A DNA stretch of 64,000 nt from Caulobacter hibisci (GCF_016135805.1 NZ_JADWOX010000009.1:1-64000), one strand, 5' to 3'. Positions 1 through 8,192 are shown, numbered from the stretch's first letter. Made by a program: numbers and translations. Notes: a model not told the origin generated them from the sequence alone.

Positions 1-74
1 GGGGGAGGATCTCGTTGGACGGCCTCGCAAGCGAGGGGTCGTCCGACCCGTCACGCCCTGCTAACACCCCCGTC

Positions 75-842
75 ATGCTCACCGACCCCTTCTTCTACGC
101 CGTCGCCATTCCCGCCGTGATCCTGGTGGGGCTGGCCAAGGGCGGGTTCGCGGGGATCGGGGTGGTGGCCACGCCCCTGCTGGCCCTGGCGGTCGGGCCG
201 GTGAAGGCCGCGGCGATCCTGCTGCCGCTGCTGATCGTGCAGGACGTCGTCGGGGTCTGGGCCTATCGCAAGACCTGGGACAAGGGCCTGCTGATCCTGA
301 TGGTCCCGCCGTCCGCCGTCGGCATCTTCCTCGGCTGGGCCCTGGCGGCCCTGGTGTCGTCGTCGGCGGTGGAGCTGGCGGTCGGGGTGGTCTCGGTGCT
401 GTTCGCCGTTCAGCGGCTGTGGGCCGAGCGGGCGGTCAAGGCCGCCGCCGCCGTCGAGGCCGGACCGGCCAGGCCGTGGCTGGGCGCCCTGTGCGGCATG
501 GCCTCGGGCTTCATCAGCCAGATCGCCCACGCCGGCGGCCCGCCGTTCCAGATCTACGTGCTGCCGCGCCGCCTGCCGCGCGACGTCTTCGTCGGCACCA
601 GCGCGATCTTCTTCGCCATCGTCAACTGGATGAAGATGCCCGCCTACCTGGCGCTGGGCCAGTTCACCTCCGACGTGCTGACCGCGGTGGCCGTGCTGAT
701 CCCCCTGGCCTTCGCCTCGACCTGGGCCGGGGTCTGGCTGGTGCGGCGCGTGCCGGCGGAGGGTTTCTACAAGATCATCTACGTGCTTTTGATCGTGGTC
801 GGAACAAAGCTGGCCTGGGACGGCTTTTTCGGCTTGATGTGA
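75..842 (+). CDS. TauE/SafE-family membrane permease
   Basis: Predicted inner-membrane transporter of 255 aa in the TauE/SafE (DUF81) family, whose members move sulfite, sulfonates or other small anions; the substrate here cannot be told. The sequence is almost entirely hydrophobic helices. It shows the family's N-terminal glycine-rich helix (GLAKGGFAGIGVV), a matching second-half repeat (AHAGGPPFQIYVLP) and a basic loop near the middle (residues 120-135), consistent with two four-helix halves. I start at the ATG at 75 (MLTDPFF) rather than an upstream in-frame codon at 15, because the 20 extra residues are polar and unlike the family. The gene to its right, trhA, is on the same strand 86 bases away. 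Family assignment is firm, function is not. Confidence 0.88.
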   Translation: MLTDPFFYAVAIPAVILVGLAKGGFAGIGVVATPLLALAVGPVKAAAILLPLLIVQDVVGVWAYRKTWDKGLLILMVPPSAVGIFLGWALAALVSSSAVELAVGVVSVLFAVQRLWAERAVKAAAAVEAGPARPWLGALCGMASGFISQIAHAGGPPFQIYVLPRRLPRDVFVGTSAIFFAIVNWMKMPAYLALGQFTSDVLTAVAVLIPLAFASTWAGVWLVRRVPAEGFYKIIYVLLIVVGTKLAWDGFFGLM

Positions 843-928
843 TCATCAGTCACGCTTGCGATATGCCCTTTCGGCGCCATGATGATCGGCGTTTATACGT
901 CACCCAATTCGACTAGGCTGGGCGGGCC

Positions 929-1594
929 ATGACGATCTCCGATTTCACCAAGCACTATCCGACCACGGGCGCGAAATTCGCAGACCTGGTCGTCCACCTG
1001 GCCGGCCTGGCCTGCGCCCTGCTGGGCGGCGGCATCCTGCTGGGCCTGGCCTTCGGCCTCGGCTCTCTGGGCCAGGTGGCGGCGGTCAGCGTCTACACCG
1101 TCGGCCTGATCCTGATGCTGTCGCTGTCGACGGCCTACAACTTCGCCAAGGCGCGCTGGCAGCCGCTGCTGCGCCGCTTCGACCACGCCGGCATCTTCAT
1201 CATGATCGCCGCCTCCTACACCCCGTTCACCACCCAGAACCTCGAGGGCTGGTGGGCGATCGGCATGACCGCCGCCGTCTGGGGCATCGCGGGCGTGGGG
1301 GTGATGGCCAAGCTGTTCCTGCCGGGCCTCGACAAGCGCTTCTGGGTCGGCCTGTACCTGGCCCTGGGCTGGCTCGTTCTGGTGGCGATCAAGCCGATGA
1401 TCGAGGGCCTGTCGTGGGTGGCCCTGCTGCTGTTGGCCATCGGCGGCCTCGTCTATTCCACCGGCACGGTCTTCTACCTGATGCGCCGGTTGAAGTTCCG
1501 CCGCGCCATCTGGCACGGCCACGTGATCGGCGGCGCGGGCCTGCACTATGCGGCCGTCCTCGTCGGCGTGGTCCTGGCCGGCGCGCGGGCCTAG
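929..1594 (+). CDS. trhA: PAQR/hemolysin III family membrane protein (TrhA-like)
   Basis: Seven-helix inner-membrane protein of 221 aa in the hemolysin III/TrhA branch of the PAQR superfamily, linked in E. coli to membrane energetics and fluidity homeostasis. Family landmarks are the FDHAGIF...YTPF segment (about residues 85-100) and the C-terminal WHGHVIGGAGLH segment (about 193-204), which supplies two histidines of the usual metal site. The first metal-ligand position, normally His in an STLYH-type motif, reads STAYN here (about residue 71), so the three-histidine site is incomplete. The start ATG follows a weak GGCGGG. The patatin gene begins four bases after the stop, so the two are probably co-transcribed and both may act on membrane lipid. 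Confidence 0.88.
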   Translation: MTISDFTKHYPTTGAKFADLVVHLAGLACALLGGGILLGLAFGLGSLGQVAAVSVYTVGLILMLSLSTAYNFAKARWQPLLRRFDHAGIFIMIAASYTPFTTQNLEGWWAIGMTAAVWGIAGVGVMAKLFLPGLDKRFWVGLYLALGWLVLVAIKPMIEGLSWVALLLLAIGGLVYSTGTVFYLMRRLKFRRAIWHGHVIGGAGLHYAAVLVGVVLAGARA

Positions 1595-1598
1595 CGGC

Positions 1599-2879
1599 AT
1601 GGCGCGCGACGAGCGCAACATCGAGCAAAGCCCAGAGCGTCCAGCCGGCGAGAGCCGGATCAGCATTCAGGGCCTGTTCCGCGACTGGCGCGGCCCCGAT
1701 CCCCTGCGCGGCAAGCGACTGGCGGCCCCGCCGGCCAACGCCTACGCCGAGGTGGTCGGCTTTCCCGGCGTGCGCCTGTCGATCGAGCAGGCCGAAGACG
1801 CCCTGAAGACCGCCGCCGACCGGCTGGCGCCGATCCGCTCGCTGATCGGTCTCGACGAATTCAACATCCTGGCCCTGTCGGGCGGAGCGGCCGGCGGCGC
1901 CTATGGCGCGGGCGTGCTGACGGGCCTGACCAAGGCCGGCCGGCGGCCCGACTTCGCCATCGTCACCGGGGTCTCGACCGGGGCCCTGATCGCCCCGATG
2001 GCCTTTCTCGGCCCCGCCTGGGACGACCGGCTGACCGAGGGCTATCTGGGCGGCCACGCCTCCGAGCTGCTCAGCTTCCGGCGGCTGGCCCCGGCGCTCG
2101 GCCCCAGCATCTTCAAGGGCGAGAGCCTGGACGCCCTGGTCGAGCCGTTCGTCGACGAGGCGATGATCGCCGCCGTCGCCGCCGAGCACGCCAAGGGCCG
2201 GCGCCTGCTGATCGCCACCACCAATCTCGACAACCAGAAGGCCTCGATCTGGGACCTGGGGGCGATCGCCACCCGTGGCGGGCCCGAGGCGGTGAAGCTG
2301 TTCCGCGACGTGCTGGTGGCCTCGGCCACGGTGCCGGGCCTGTTCCCGCCCAAGATGATCGAGGTCGAGGCCGGCGGTCAGCGCCACCAGGAAATGCACG
2401 TCGACGGCGGGGTGGCCGCGCCGCTGTTCCTGATGCCCGACGCCCTGCTGCACTGGCGCAATCTCGGCCAGCGCCTCCGCCGCGGGCGGGTCTATGTGAT
2501 CGTCAACACCGTGCTGGATCCCTCGCCGCGCTCGACCCTGCCGGGCGTGGCCTCGATCATGGGCCGCAGCTTCGAGACCATGCTGCGGTTCTCCTATCGC
2601 CAGGCCCTGAGCCTGGCCGAGGGCTTCTGCACGCGCCACAATCTGCCGCTCAGCGTGGCCTCGATCCCGGGCGACTTCGACGGCCTGAACATGCTGCGGT
2701 TCGAGACCCCGGTCATGCGCAAGATCTACGACGCGGCCGAGACCCTGGCGATGGAAGACAAGGTCTGGACCAGCCCCGCCCTGGAGCCCACCGGCTGGCG
2801 CGGCCTGTTCCGCCGCCCCGGCGCCCGTCCCAAGCCCGAGCCGGGCGCCACCAGCCTGGATCCCGGCGCGGACGGCTGA
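1599..2879 (+). CDS. Patatin-like phospholipase
   Basis: Predicted lipid acyl hydrolase of 426 aa. The patatin fold is marked by the oxyanion-hole glycine stretch SGGAAGGAYGAG (about residues 93-104), the nucleophile elbow GVSTG with Ser126, and the DGG motif with Asp269, which complete a Ser-Asp dyad. An N-terminal extension of about 90 mostly polar residues precedes the domain and shows no signal peptide, so a cytoplasmic or peripheral membrane location is likely. The chosen ATG lies four bases after the trhA stop; an earlier in-frame codon at 1548 overlaps trhA and is less likely. Substrate is unknown: phospholipid or polyhydroxyalkanoate-associated lipid are the usual options in bacteria. 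Confidence 0.9.
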   Translation: MARDERNIEQSPERPAGESRISIQGLFRDWRGPDPLRGKRLAAPPANAYAEVVGFPGVRLSIEQAEDALKTAADRLAPIRSLIGLDEFNILALSGGAAGGAYGAGVLTGLTKAGRRPDFAIVTGVSTGALIAPMAFLGPAWDDRLTEGYLGGHASELLSFRRLAPALGPSIFKGESLDALVEPFVDEAMIAAVAAEHAKGRRLLIATTNLDNQKASIWDLGAIATRGGPEAVKLFRDVLVASATVPGLFPPKMIEVEAGGQRHQEMHVDGGVAAPLFLMPDALLHWRNLGQRLRRGRVYVIVNTVLDPSPRSTLPGVASIMGRSFETMLRFSYRQALSLAEGFCTRHNLPLSVASIPGDFDGLNMLRFETPVMRKIYDAAETLAMEDKVWTSPALEPTGWRGLFRRPGARPKPEPGATSLDPGADG

Positions 2880-2902
2880 GGGGTTCTTCCGGCGGAACGC
2901 TG

Positions 2903-3823
2903 TCAGGGGCCCTTGGGCGACAGCATCTGGCCGTTGAGGGCCTGGAACGCACGTACTAGGTCGTCGCAGGCCGACTTGGACGCCTCACACTGGATGCTCA
3001 TGTTCAACTGCGCGCCGCGGCCGCGGCCCTCGACCTGCCGCTTCACGGCCGACGGATAGGCCGGATGGCCGACCGGGGGGAACGACCAGATCGTCATTGC
3101 GGCGCTATCGTCCGCGATGGTCCAACCGTTCTGCGTCGAGATGACGACGCCGCGCTTCGACCGCAGGGCGTCGAGCGCCGCGGCGACGGTGGGATAGCCG
3201 ATGGTATCGCCCTCCGCTTCCGGCAGGGGCGCCGCGGCGACGGGCGCGCGCGGATAGTTCGGGCAGTTGGCCGAGATCTGCGCCCAGGCCTTATCGGCTT
3301 TAACCGCGCCGATCTGACCCGCCGTGACGTTGGGCAGCAGGTAATCCTCGCTGCGCATGACGGTGAAGTCGCCGCCGGCCGGCGCCTGGTAAAGGACGAT
3401 GAAGCCGCAGTGGCGATCGATGTTGGCGAACCGGCTCACCAGGTCGATGGCGGCATAGACGCCTCGCGCCGGCGCCCGAGCGGGGTCCTTGGTCCAGGTG
3501 ATCTTCATGAGCCGCCGTTCCTCGACAGGCCCGGCCAGCGTGTTGAACGCGGTCCGCCGCGCCGAGAACTCGGCCAGGGTTTCGTGGCGATTTATAGCGT
3601 CCAACGCCTTGTAGGCGTCGGCGTAGCGGCCTGAATCGAGGTCGCCGAGATAGGCCGAGGCGGCGGTCCGGACGCTTTGCTCCAGAGCGGCCGAGGGGAT
3701 CCAGCCCGGCGCGGAGTCGGCCGTCACATTGACTTCGCGGCGTGGGCCTTCGGCGGCGACCGGTGCGGCCCCGAGCGCCATGACGACGACGATTGCGATG
3801 GAGGCGATCACCAAGCGTTGCAT
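2903..3823 (-). CDS. DUF4019-domain secreted protein
   Basis: A 306-aa protein with a clear signal peptide (MQRLVIASIAIVVVMALG, cleavage near AAPVAAE). The first half (about residues 40-150) matches the DUF4019 pattern: a helix with YLGDLDSGRYADAYKAL, then strands with YAAIDLVSRF and CGFIVLYQ. The second half (about 185-306) is a separate region with two cysteines (CEASKSAC) and a hydrophobic strand pattern that I do not recognise. Probably periplasmic, function unknown. The start is the ATG at 3823; the GTG just before it is possible. It converges on the patatin gene with 23 bases between stops and no strong terminator there. Confidence 0.75.
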   Translation of the reverse strand: MQRLVIASIAIVVVMALGAAPVAAEGPRREVNVTADSAPGWIPSAALEQSVRTAASAYLGDLDSGRYADAYKALDAINRHETLAEFSARRTAFNTLAGPVEERRLMKITWTKDPARAPARGVYAAIDLVSRFANIDRHCGFIVLYQAPAGGDFTVMRSEDYLLPNVTAGQIGAVKADKAWAQISANCPNYPRAPVAAAPLPEAEGDTIGYPTVAAALDALRSKRGVVISTQNGWTIADDSAAMTIWSFPPVGHPAYPSAVKRQVEGRGRGAQLNMSIQCEASKSACDDLVRAFQALNGQMLSPKGP

Positions 3824-3964
3824 CACGCCAGCCTATAAGCCGGACATTGAAACCACCAGCGGTGAAGCTTGCCCGCCCGCCCTATTGCAGGGCGGAAACC
3901 GAACGCAGTCATCCGGCAGCACTGGGCGGCTAAGGCCGAAGCGGTTTCAACGGTCCGCCCGGTC

Positions 3965-4411
3965 ATGCGCAAGCTTCTTCTCCCCGTCCTCGCCGTCGCC
4001 CTGCTCGCTACGGCGGCTCATGCCCAGCCGCCCGGCGGCGGACGCGGCGGTCCGCCTCCCGGTGGCGGAGGCGGCGGCCCGGGCGGCCCCGGCCCGGCCA
4101 AGCAGGCCGATCTCGACAAGGTGGTGATCGTCGGCAAGGTGCTGGCGGTCGATCCGGCCACCGACCGGGTGACCATCGCCTACCAGGCGGCCGAGGCCCT
4201 GAACTGGCCGGCCGGGACCATGCCGTTCTCCACGGCCAAGCCGGGCATGCTGGGCGAGGTGGCGGTGGGCCAGACGGTGCGCTTCACGCTGAGCAATCAC
4301 CGCATCGCGGCGTTCCTGCCGGAAGCGGGGCCCGATGGCGCGCCGCCTCCGGGCGGACCTGGTGGTCCGGGCGGGCCCGGCGGGGATCGTCCCCCGCCTG
4401 CGCCGCGCTAA
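3965..4411 (+). CDS. Secreted CusF-like (copper-binding fold) protein with Gly/Pro-rich arms
   Basis: A 148-aa exported protein: signal peptide MRKLLLPVLAVALLATAAHA, a Gly/Pro-rich arm (about residues 21-45), a small beta-barrel domain (about 50-115) and a second Gly/Pro-rich tail. The core (GKVLAVDPATDRVTIAY, then EALNWPAGTMPF, then VGQTVRFTL) follows the CusF fold of periplasmic copper chaperones. Of the four Cu(I) determinants of E. coli CusF (His36, Trp44, Met47, Met49), only the Trp and the last Met are present; the His position is Tyr or Gln and Met47 is Gly. Copper binding is therefore doubtful. The ATG at 3965 is chosen because it starts the signal peptide; an upstream in-frame codon at 3869 adds a non-hydrophobic leader. 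Confidence 0.72.
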   Translation: MRKLLLPVLAVALLATAAHAQPPGGGRGGPPPGGGGGGPGGPGPAKQADLDKVVIVGKVLAVDPATDRVTIAYQAAEALNWPAGTMPFSTAKPGMLGEVAVGQTVRFTLSNHRIAAFLPEAGPDGAPPPGGPGGPGGPGGDRPPPAPR

Positions 4412-4436
4412 CTCGGGAACACAAAGGATGCGAAAT

Positions 4437-4526
4437 CCTCGCCCTTCGACAGGCTCAGGGTGAGGATTTCTGTCGACCTGCCGGCTCCGGATTGGTCCTC
4501 ACCCTGAGCTTGTCGAAGGACGAGGA
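4437..4526. repeat. Palindromic intergenic repeat, family B copy 1
   Basis: Imperfect inverted repeat. The left arm (4437-4466) contains CCTTCGACAGGCTCAGG and the right arm (4496-4526) contains CCTGAGCTTGTCGAAGG; both are flanked by CCTC/GAGG. The arms are separated by about 30 unique bases. A second member lies at 46079-46158. It sits between the converging CusF-like and zinc-ribbon genes. Confidence 0.85.
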
Positions 4527-4549
4527 CCACACAACCGATGGCGAGCGGC

Positions 4550-4873
4550 TCAGCCGGCCTTCTTCAGATAGCGGGCACGGGTCTTCTCGACGCGCGGCGG
4601 GTCGGCGCGGAAGTCGGCGGCCACGCCCAGGCGGGCGTTGCACGAGGGGCAGCGCACGGCGTCGGCGTCGGCCAGTTCGGCCAGCGGATCGAAGCGGGTG
4701 CCGCAGGGCTTGCACTTCCAGTCGCCGACCTGAGGCGGCGGCGGAGGCGCCGGTTCGGGCGTCACCACCCGGGCCGTCTTCTGCAGGCGCTCGAGAGGCG
4801 GCGGACCGCCGGGAGCGGCGACGCCGCTCTTCAGGCTCAGGATTTTGCGGCGCGGGGGCTCGCTATCGCTCAT
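4550..4873 (-). CDS. Small zinc-ribbon protein
   Basis: A 107-aa soluble protein with a disordered, Pro-rich first half and one zinc ribbon: CKPCGTRF at about residues 54-61 and CPSCNARLG at about 76-84, giving CxxC-x18-CxxC. The tail is basic (KTRARYLKKAG). I do not recognise a named family. Such ribbons commonly bind nucleic acid or act as protein adaptors, but nothing here decides the partner. The start ATG gives a plausible polar N-terminus. The 3' end follows a family B repeat. Neighbours on both sides give no operon context. Confidence 0.72.
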   Translation of the reverse strand: MSDSEPPRRKILSLKSGVAAPGGPPPLERLQKTARVVTPEPAPPPPPQVGDWKCKPCGTRFDPLAELADADAVRCPSCNARLGVAADFRADPPRVEKTRARYLKKAG

Positions 4874-4976
4874 GACGCTCGACGACTTTACGGAAGGATG
4901 GTCGCTAGCTGCATGATCGCGGCCGGAAACTCAAGGGTTCGCACGTTCTGGGGCCCATGTAAGCGCCCCACGCGCC

Positions 4977-5987
4977 TCACCATTCGGGCTTCAGGCTGAA
5001 GGACAGGGCCACGACCGAGTCCTCCTGGGTGCCGATGCCCATGATCTTGTCCTTGGCCTTGATCTCGCGGCGGATATAGCCGACCGAGGCCTGCATCGCC
5101 CCGCGACGCCAGCCGACGCCGGCCTGGGCGTCGCCGATCAGCTTGCTGGTGGTGTCGGCGGTGATGCCGGCCCGGCTCCAGTCGCCGTCGTCGCTGCGCA
5201 GCAGGTTCATGCCGACCAGCTGGCCGCTGGCCCCAGCGAACAGGTACCAGCGCCCGCGGTCGCCGAAGGTCTCGCGGCCGTCGCGCACGCCCAGGCCGTC
5301 GATGACGCGGTCCTCGACGCTCTTGTCCTTCTTGCCGATCCGCACCATGCCGCCGGCCTCGGCCGAGCCGCCGGCGCCGCCGAAGCCGACGCCCGCATGG
5401 GGGGTGAAGTCGACGGCCAGGCGGCCGGCGCCGAACTTGACCGCCGCCGGCCAGCCGCGCTGGACGCTGACGTCGACGGTGTCGGCGTCGAAATTGGCCG
5501 CGCCCGGACGCACCAGGCTGAGCGGCGCGCTCTGGGCCAGGCGCGAGGAGCGGGCCACCGAGACCCGCACGGAATTGACGGCGTGGTCGCTCTCGCCGAC
5601 CACGAAGGTGTTGGAGCCCCAGGAGACCGGGCCGCGATTGTCGTAATAGCGGTCGGCGTCCAGCAGGTTGGCGTCGCCGTAGAGGCCGGCAGGCGACACC
5701 GCGAACAGCCCGCCCTCAGCTTCGGCCGCGCGGCTCTCGACGGCGCGGGGCGCGAAGGCGGCGGCCGACGGCGTCGCCGAGACGGCGCCTGAAGCGACGT
5801 CCGGGCCGCCCGCGCGGCGGGTCAGGTCGAGGGTCTGCAGGGTCGGGGTCAGAGTCGGCGCCGCGGCGGCCGGACGGGCCGGCGTTCTCGCGCGCTTGCC
5901 CTTACGGACAGCGGCGTCGGACGTCGCCGCGGAAAACGCCAACATGGCGCCGCAGCACGTCGCGATCGTTGCGCAAACGATACGCAT
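4977..5987 (-). CDS. LpxR-like outer-membrane protein (DUF2219)
   Basis: A 336-aa exported protein: signal peptide MRIVCATIATCCGAMLAFSAA, an Ala/Pro-rich segment to about residue 75, then alternating beta-strand sequence to a C-terminal hydrophobic/aromatic strand ending in LKPEW, typical of an outer-membrane barrel. The C-terminal third (AGASGQLVGMNLLRSDD...IGDAQAGVGWRRGAMQASVGYIRRE) follows the lipid A 3'-O-deacylase LpxR pattern. The N-terminal catalytic segment of LpxR (NDxxxGTDRxYTNG type) is not obvious; the nearest text is DADRYYDNRG, so activity is uncertain. The start ATG at 5987 (SD GGGGA) is preferred over the in-frame codon at 6044 because it places the signal peptide first. Confidence 0.7.
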   Translation of the reverse strand: MRIVCATIATCCGAMLAFSAATSDAAVRKGKRARTPARPAAAAPTLTPTLQTLDLTRRAGGPDVASGAVSATPSAAAFAPRAVESRAAEAEGGLFAVSPAGLYGDANLLDADRYYDNRGPVSWGSNTFVVGESDHAVNSVRVSVARSSRLAQSAPLSLVRPGAANFDADTVDVSVQRGWPAAVKFGAGRLAVDFTPHAGVGFGGAGGSAEAGGMVRIGKKDKSVEDRVIDGLGVRDGRETFGDRGRWYLFAGASGQLVGMNLLRSDDGDWSRAGITADTTSKLIGDAQAGVGWRRGAMQASVGYIRREIKAKDKIMGIGTQEDSVVALSFSLKPEW

Positions 5988-6094
5988 TGCGGATTCCCCA
6001 ATCCCAATCTCGCCCACCGTATCCGGCATTTCGGATACGTCCACCGGGAAAACCCGGCGTTCGGTGAACAGTCAGTGACTGTATTGGTTCCGCT

Positions 6095-6146
6095 CGGAGC
6101 CTGTCCGGTTCGGAGGTCACTCTCCGAAGCGGATAAACAGGCTCCG
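6095..6146. promoter_or_regulatory. Long stem-loop upstream of the LpxR-like gene
   Basis: Outer arms CGGAGCCTGT (6095-6104) and ACAGGCTCCG (6137-6146) pair perfectly. Inner arms 6105-6115 and 6122-6132 pair at 10 of 11 positions around a 6-base loop, with a 4-base bulge on one side. It lies about 110 bases before the LpxR-like start. Function unknown: 5' leader structure, operator or repeat remnant. Confidence 0.6.
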
Positions 6147-6160
6147 ATTCATATGAATCG
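6145..6160. promoter_or_regulatory. 16-bp perfect palindrome carrying two GANTC sites
   Basis: CGATTCATATGAATCG is its own reverse complement and contains GATTC and GAATC, both matching the CcrM methyltransferase recognition sequence GANTC. It abuts the stem-loop at 6095-6146. A third GANTC is at 5992-5996, next to the LpxR-like start codon. A dimeric regulator site or a CcrM/GcrA-responsive promoter element is possible. Confidence 0.55.
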
Positions 6161-6208
6161 AGCGCGATACCCGCCGAAACCGCACACACTTTCGGCTATC
6201 GCGCTCGC

Positions 6209-6240
6209 AAAAACAGCGGCGCGAGATGTCGCGCCGCTGT
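6209..6240 (-). terminator. Rho-independent terminator of nrdA
   Basis: A perfect 12-bp stem (6213-6224 with 6229-6240, arms ACAGCGGCGCGA and its complement) around a 4-base loop. On the minus strand it is followed by TTTT (6212-6209). It starts 28 bases after the nrdA stop. Confidence 0.85.
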
Positions 6241-6268
6241 GGTGAATTGTCGCTTTACCAAGCCTGCA

Positions 6269-8134
6269 CTACTGGCAGGCGAGGCATTCCTCATAGTCGG
6301 TCTTCTCGGCGATCTCGAAGCCGCCCGGGCCCGCCGCGACGGCGTCGGAGCCGGCGTAGGCGGCGCGCTGCACCGACTTGGAGCGCAGGTAGTAGAGGCT
6401 TTTGACGCCCCGTTCCCAGGCCTGCCAGTGCAGCATGTGCAGGTCCCACTTGTCGACGTCGCCGGGCAGGAAGATGTTCACCGACTGGCTCTGGCAGATT
6501 TCCGGCGTGCGGTCGGCGGCCAGCTCGACCACCCAGCGCTGATCCAGTTCGAAGGCGGTCTTGTAGACGTCCTTCTCGTCCTGGCTCAGGAACTCCAGGT
6601 GCTGGACCGAGCCTTCGTTTTCCAGGATCGAGCCCCAGACCAGGTCGGTGTTCTGACCCTTCTCCTCGAGCAGCTTCTCCAGGTAGGGGTTCTTCACCGC
6701 GAACGAGCCCGACAGGGTCTTGTGGGTGTAGATGTTGGCCGGGATCGGCTCGATGCCGGCGCTGGTGCCGCCGCAGATGATCGAGATCGAGGCGGTCGGG
6801 GCGATAGCCAGCTTGTGCGAGAAGCGTTCCATCGAGCCGCGGTCGGCGGCGTCCGGGCACGGACCCTTCTCTTCGCCGATCTTGACGCTGGCCTTGTCGG
6901 CCTCGCGGCGCAGGTGCTTGAACATCCGCATGTTCCAGCTCTTGGCCAGGGCGCTTTCGAACGGCACGTTCTGGCTTTGCAGGAAGCTGTGGAAGCCCAT
7001 CAGGCCCAGGCCCACCGAGCGCTCGCGCATGGCGGCGTAGGCGGCGGTCGAGGCCGCGTCCGGGGCGCGATCGATGAAGTCCTGCAGGACGTTGTCGAGG
7101 AAGCGCATGACATCCTCGATGAAGGTCGGGTGGTCACGCCATTCCAGGAAGGTCTCGGCGTTGACGCTCGACAGGCAGCAGACCGCGGTGCGCTCCTGGC
7201 CCAGGTGGTCGGTGCCGGTGTGCAGCATGATCTCGCTGCACAGGTTCGACTGGCGCACCTTCAGGCCCAGCTCGCGCTGGAACGACGGCATGGCGCGGTT
7301 CACGGTGTCGGAGAAGATCAGGTAGGGCTCGCCGGTCTGCATGCGCAGGTCGAGGATCTTCTGCCACAGGCCGCGGGCGTCGACTTCGCGCAGCACTTCG
7401 TTGGTCTTGGGCGAGCGCAGGCCGAACTTCTGGCCGTCGCGCACGGCGTGCATGAACTCGTCGGTGATCGAGATGCCGTGGTGCAGGTTCAGGGACTTGC
7501 GGTTGAAGTCGCCCGAGGCCTTGCGGATCTCCAGGAACTCTTCGATTTCCGGGTGATGGATGTCGAGATAGACGGCGGCCGAGCCGCGACGCAGCGAGCC
7601 CTGCGAGATGGCCAGGGTCAGCGAGTCCATCACGCGGATGAAGGGGATGATGCCCGAGGTCTGGCCCTGGCCCTTGACCTTCTCGCCGATCGACCGGACG
7701 CCGCCCCAGTAGGTGCCGATGCCGCCGCCGTTGGCCGCCAGCCAGACGTTTTCGTTCCAGACGCCCAGGATGCCGTCGAGGCTGTCGTTGACGGCGTTGA
7801 GGAAGCAGCTGATCGGCAGGCCGCGATCGGCGCCGCCGTTGCTGAGCACGGGGGTGGCCGGCATGAACCACAGGCGGCTCATATAGTCGTAGACGCGCTG
7901 GGCGTGGTCGGCGTCGTCGGCGAAGGCCGTCGAGACGCGCGCGAACATGTCCTGGTAGGACTCGCCCGGCAGCAGGTAGCGGTCTTCCAGGGTCGTCTTG
8001 CCGAAATCGGTCAGCAGGGCGTCGCGCGAACGGTCAACCTCGACCTTGCGCACCAGGGCCAGGGCCGGACGTTCCTTGAAGGCCGACGCAGCGCGCGCGG
8101 CAGGTTGAATCTTGGTCGCTTCGCCAGCGGTCAT
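6269..8134 (-). CDS. nrdA: Ribonucleoside-diphosphate reductase, class I alpha subunit
   Basis: Reduces ribonucleoside diphosphates to deoxyribonucleotides for DNA synthesis, working with a beta subunit (NrdB) not in this window. The 621-aa protein has the R1 catalytic set: first active Cys in GLPISCFLNAV, the NLCSE loop (Asn, Cys, Glu), the partner Cys in RTAVCCLSSVN, the radical-path tyrosines in KSLYYLRS and a C-terminal redox pair ECLACQ. It begins at the ten-helix barrel region (TTLEDRYLLPGESY at about residue 47), so the roughly 90-residue ATP-cone of E. coli NrdA (761 aa) is missing. The ATG at 8134 is used; the open frame extends to a GTG at 8158. Upstream lie two NrdR-box-like palindromes. 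A strong terminator follows. Confidence 0.95.
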   Translation of the reverse strand: MTAGEATKIQPAARAASAFKERPALALVRKVEVDRSRDALLTDFGKTTLEDRYLLPGESYQDMFARVSTAFADDADHAQRVYDYMSRLWFMPATPVLSNGGADRGLPISCFLNAVNDSLDGILGVWNENVWLAANGGGIGTYWGGVRSIGEKVKGQGQTSGIIPFIRVMDSLTLAISQGSLRRGSAAVYLDIHHPEIEEFLEIRKASGDFNRKSLNLHHGISITDEFMHAVRDGQKFGLRSPKTNEVLREVDARGLWQKILDLRMQTGEPYLIFSDTVNRAMPSFQRELGLKVRQSNLCSEIMLHTGTDHLGQERTAVCCLSSVNAETFLEWRDHPTFIEDVMRFLDNVLQDFIDRAPDAASTAAYAAMRERSVGLGLMGFHSFLQSQNVPFESALAKSWNMRMFKHLRREADKASVKIGEEKGPCPDAADRGSMERFSHKLAIAPTASISIICGGTSAGIEPIPANIYTHKTLSGSFAVKNPYLEKLLEEKGQNTDLVWGSILENEGSVQHLEFLSQDEKDVYKTAFELDQRWVVELAADRTPEICQSQSVNIFLPGDVDKWDLHMLHWQAWERGVKSLYYLRSKSVQRAAYAGSDAVAAGPGGFEIAEKTDYEECLACQ

Positions 8135-8192
8135 GAGCAGAACCCGTTCATTTACCACGCGCTCGCGAGAAGCCGTCCGCTTCCTGCGCAGT

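Noticed and set aside
17..53. Imperfect hairpin at the left edge of the window
   Set aside because: Interrupted stem (GGACG, CCTCG with CGAGG, CGTCC) without T-run; the upstream gene is not visible, so its role cannot be judged.
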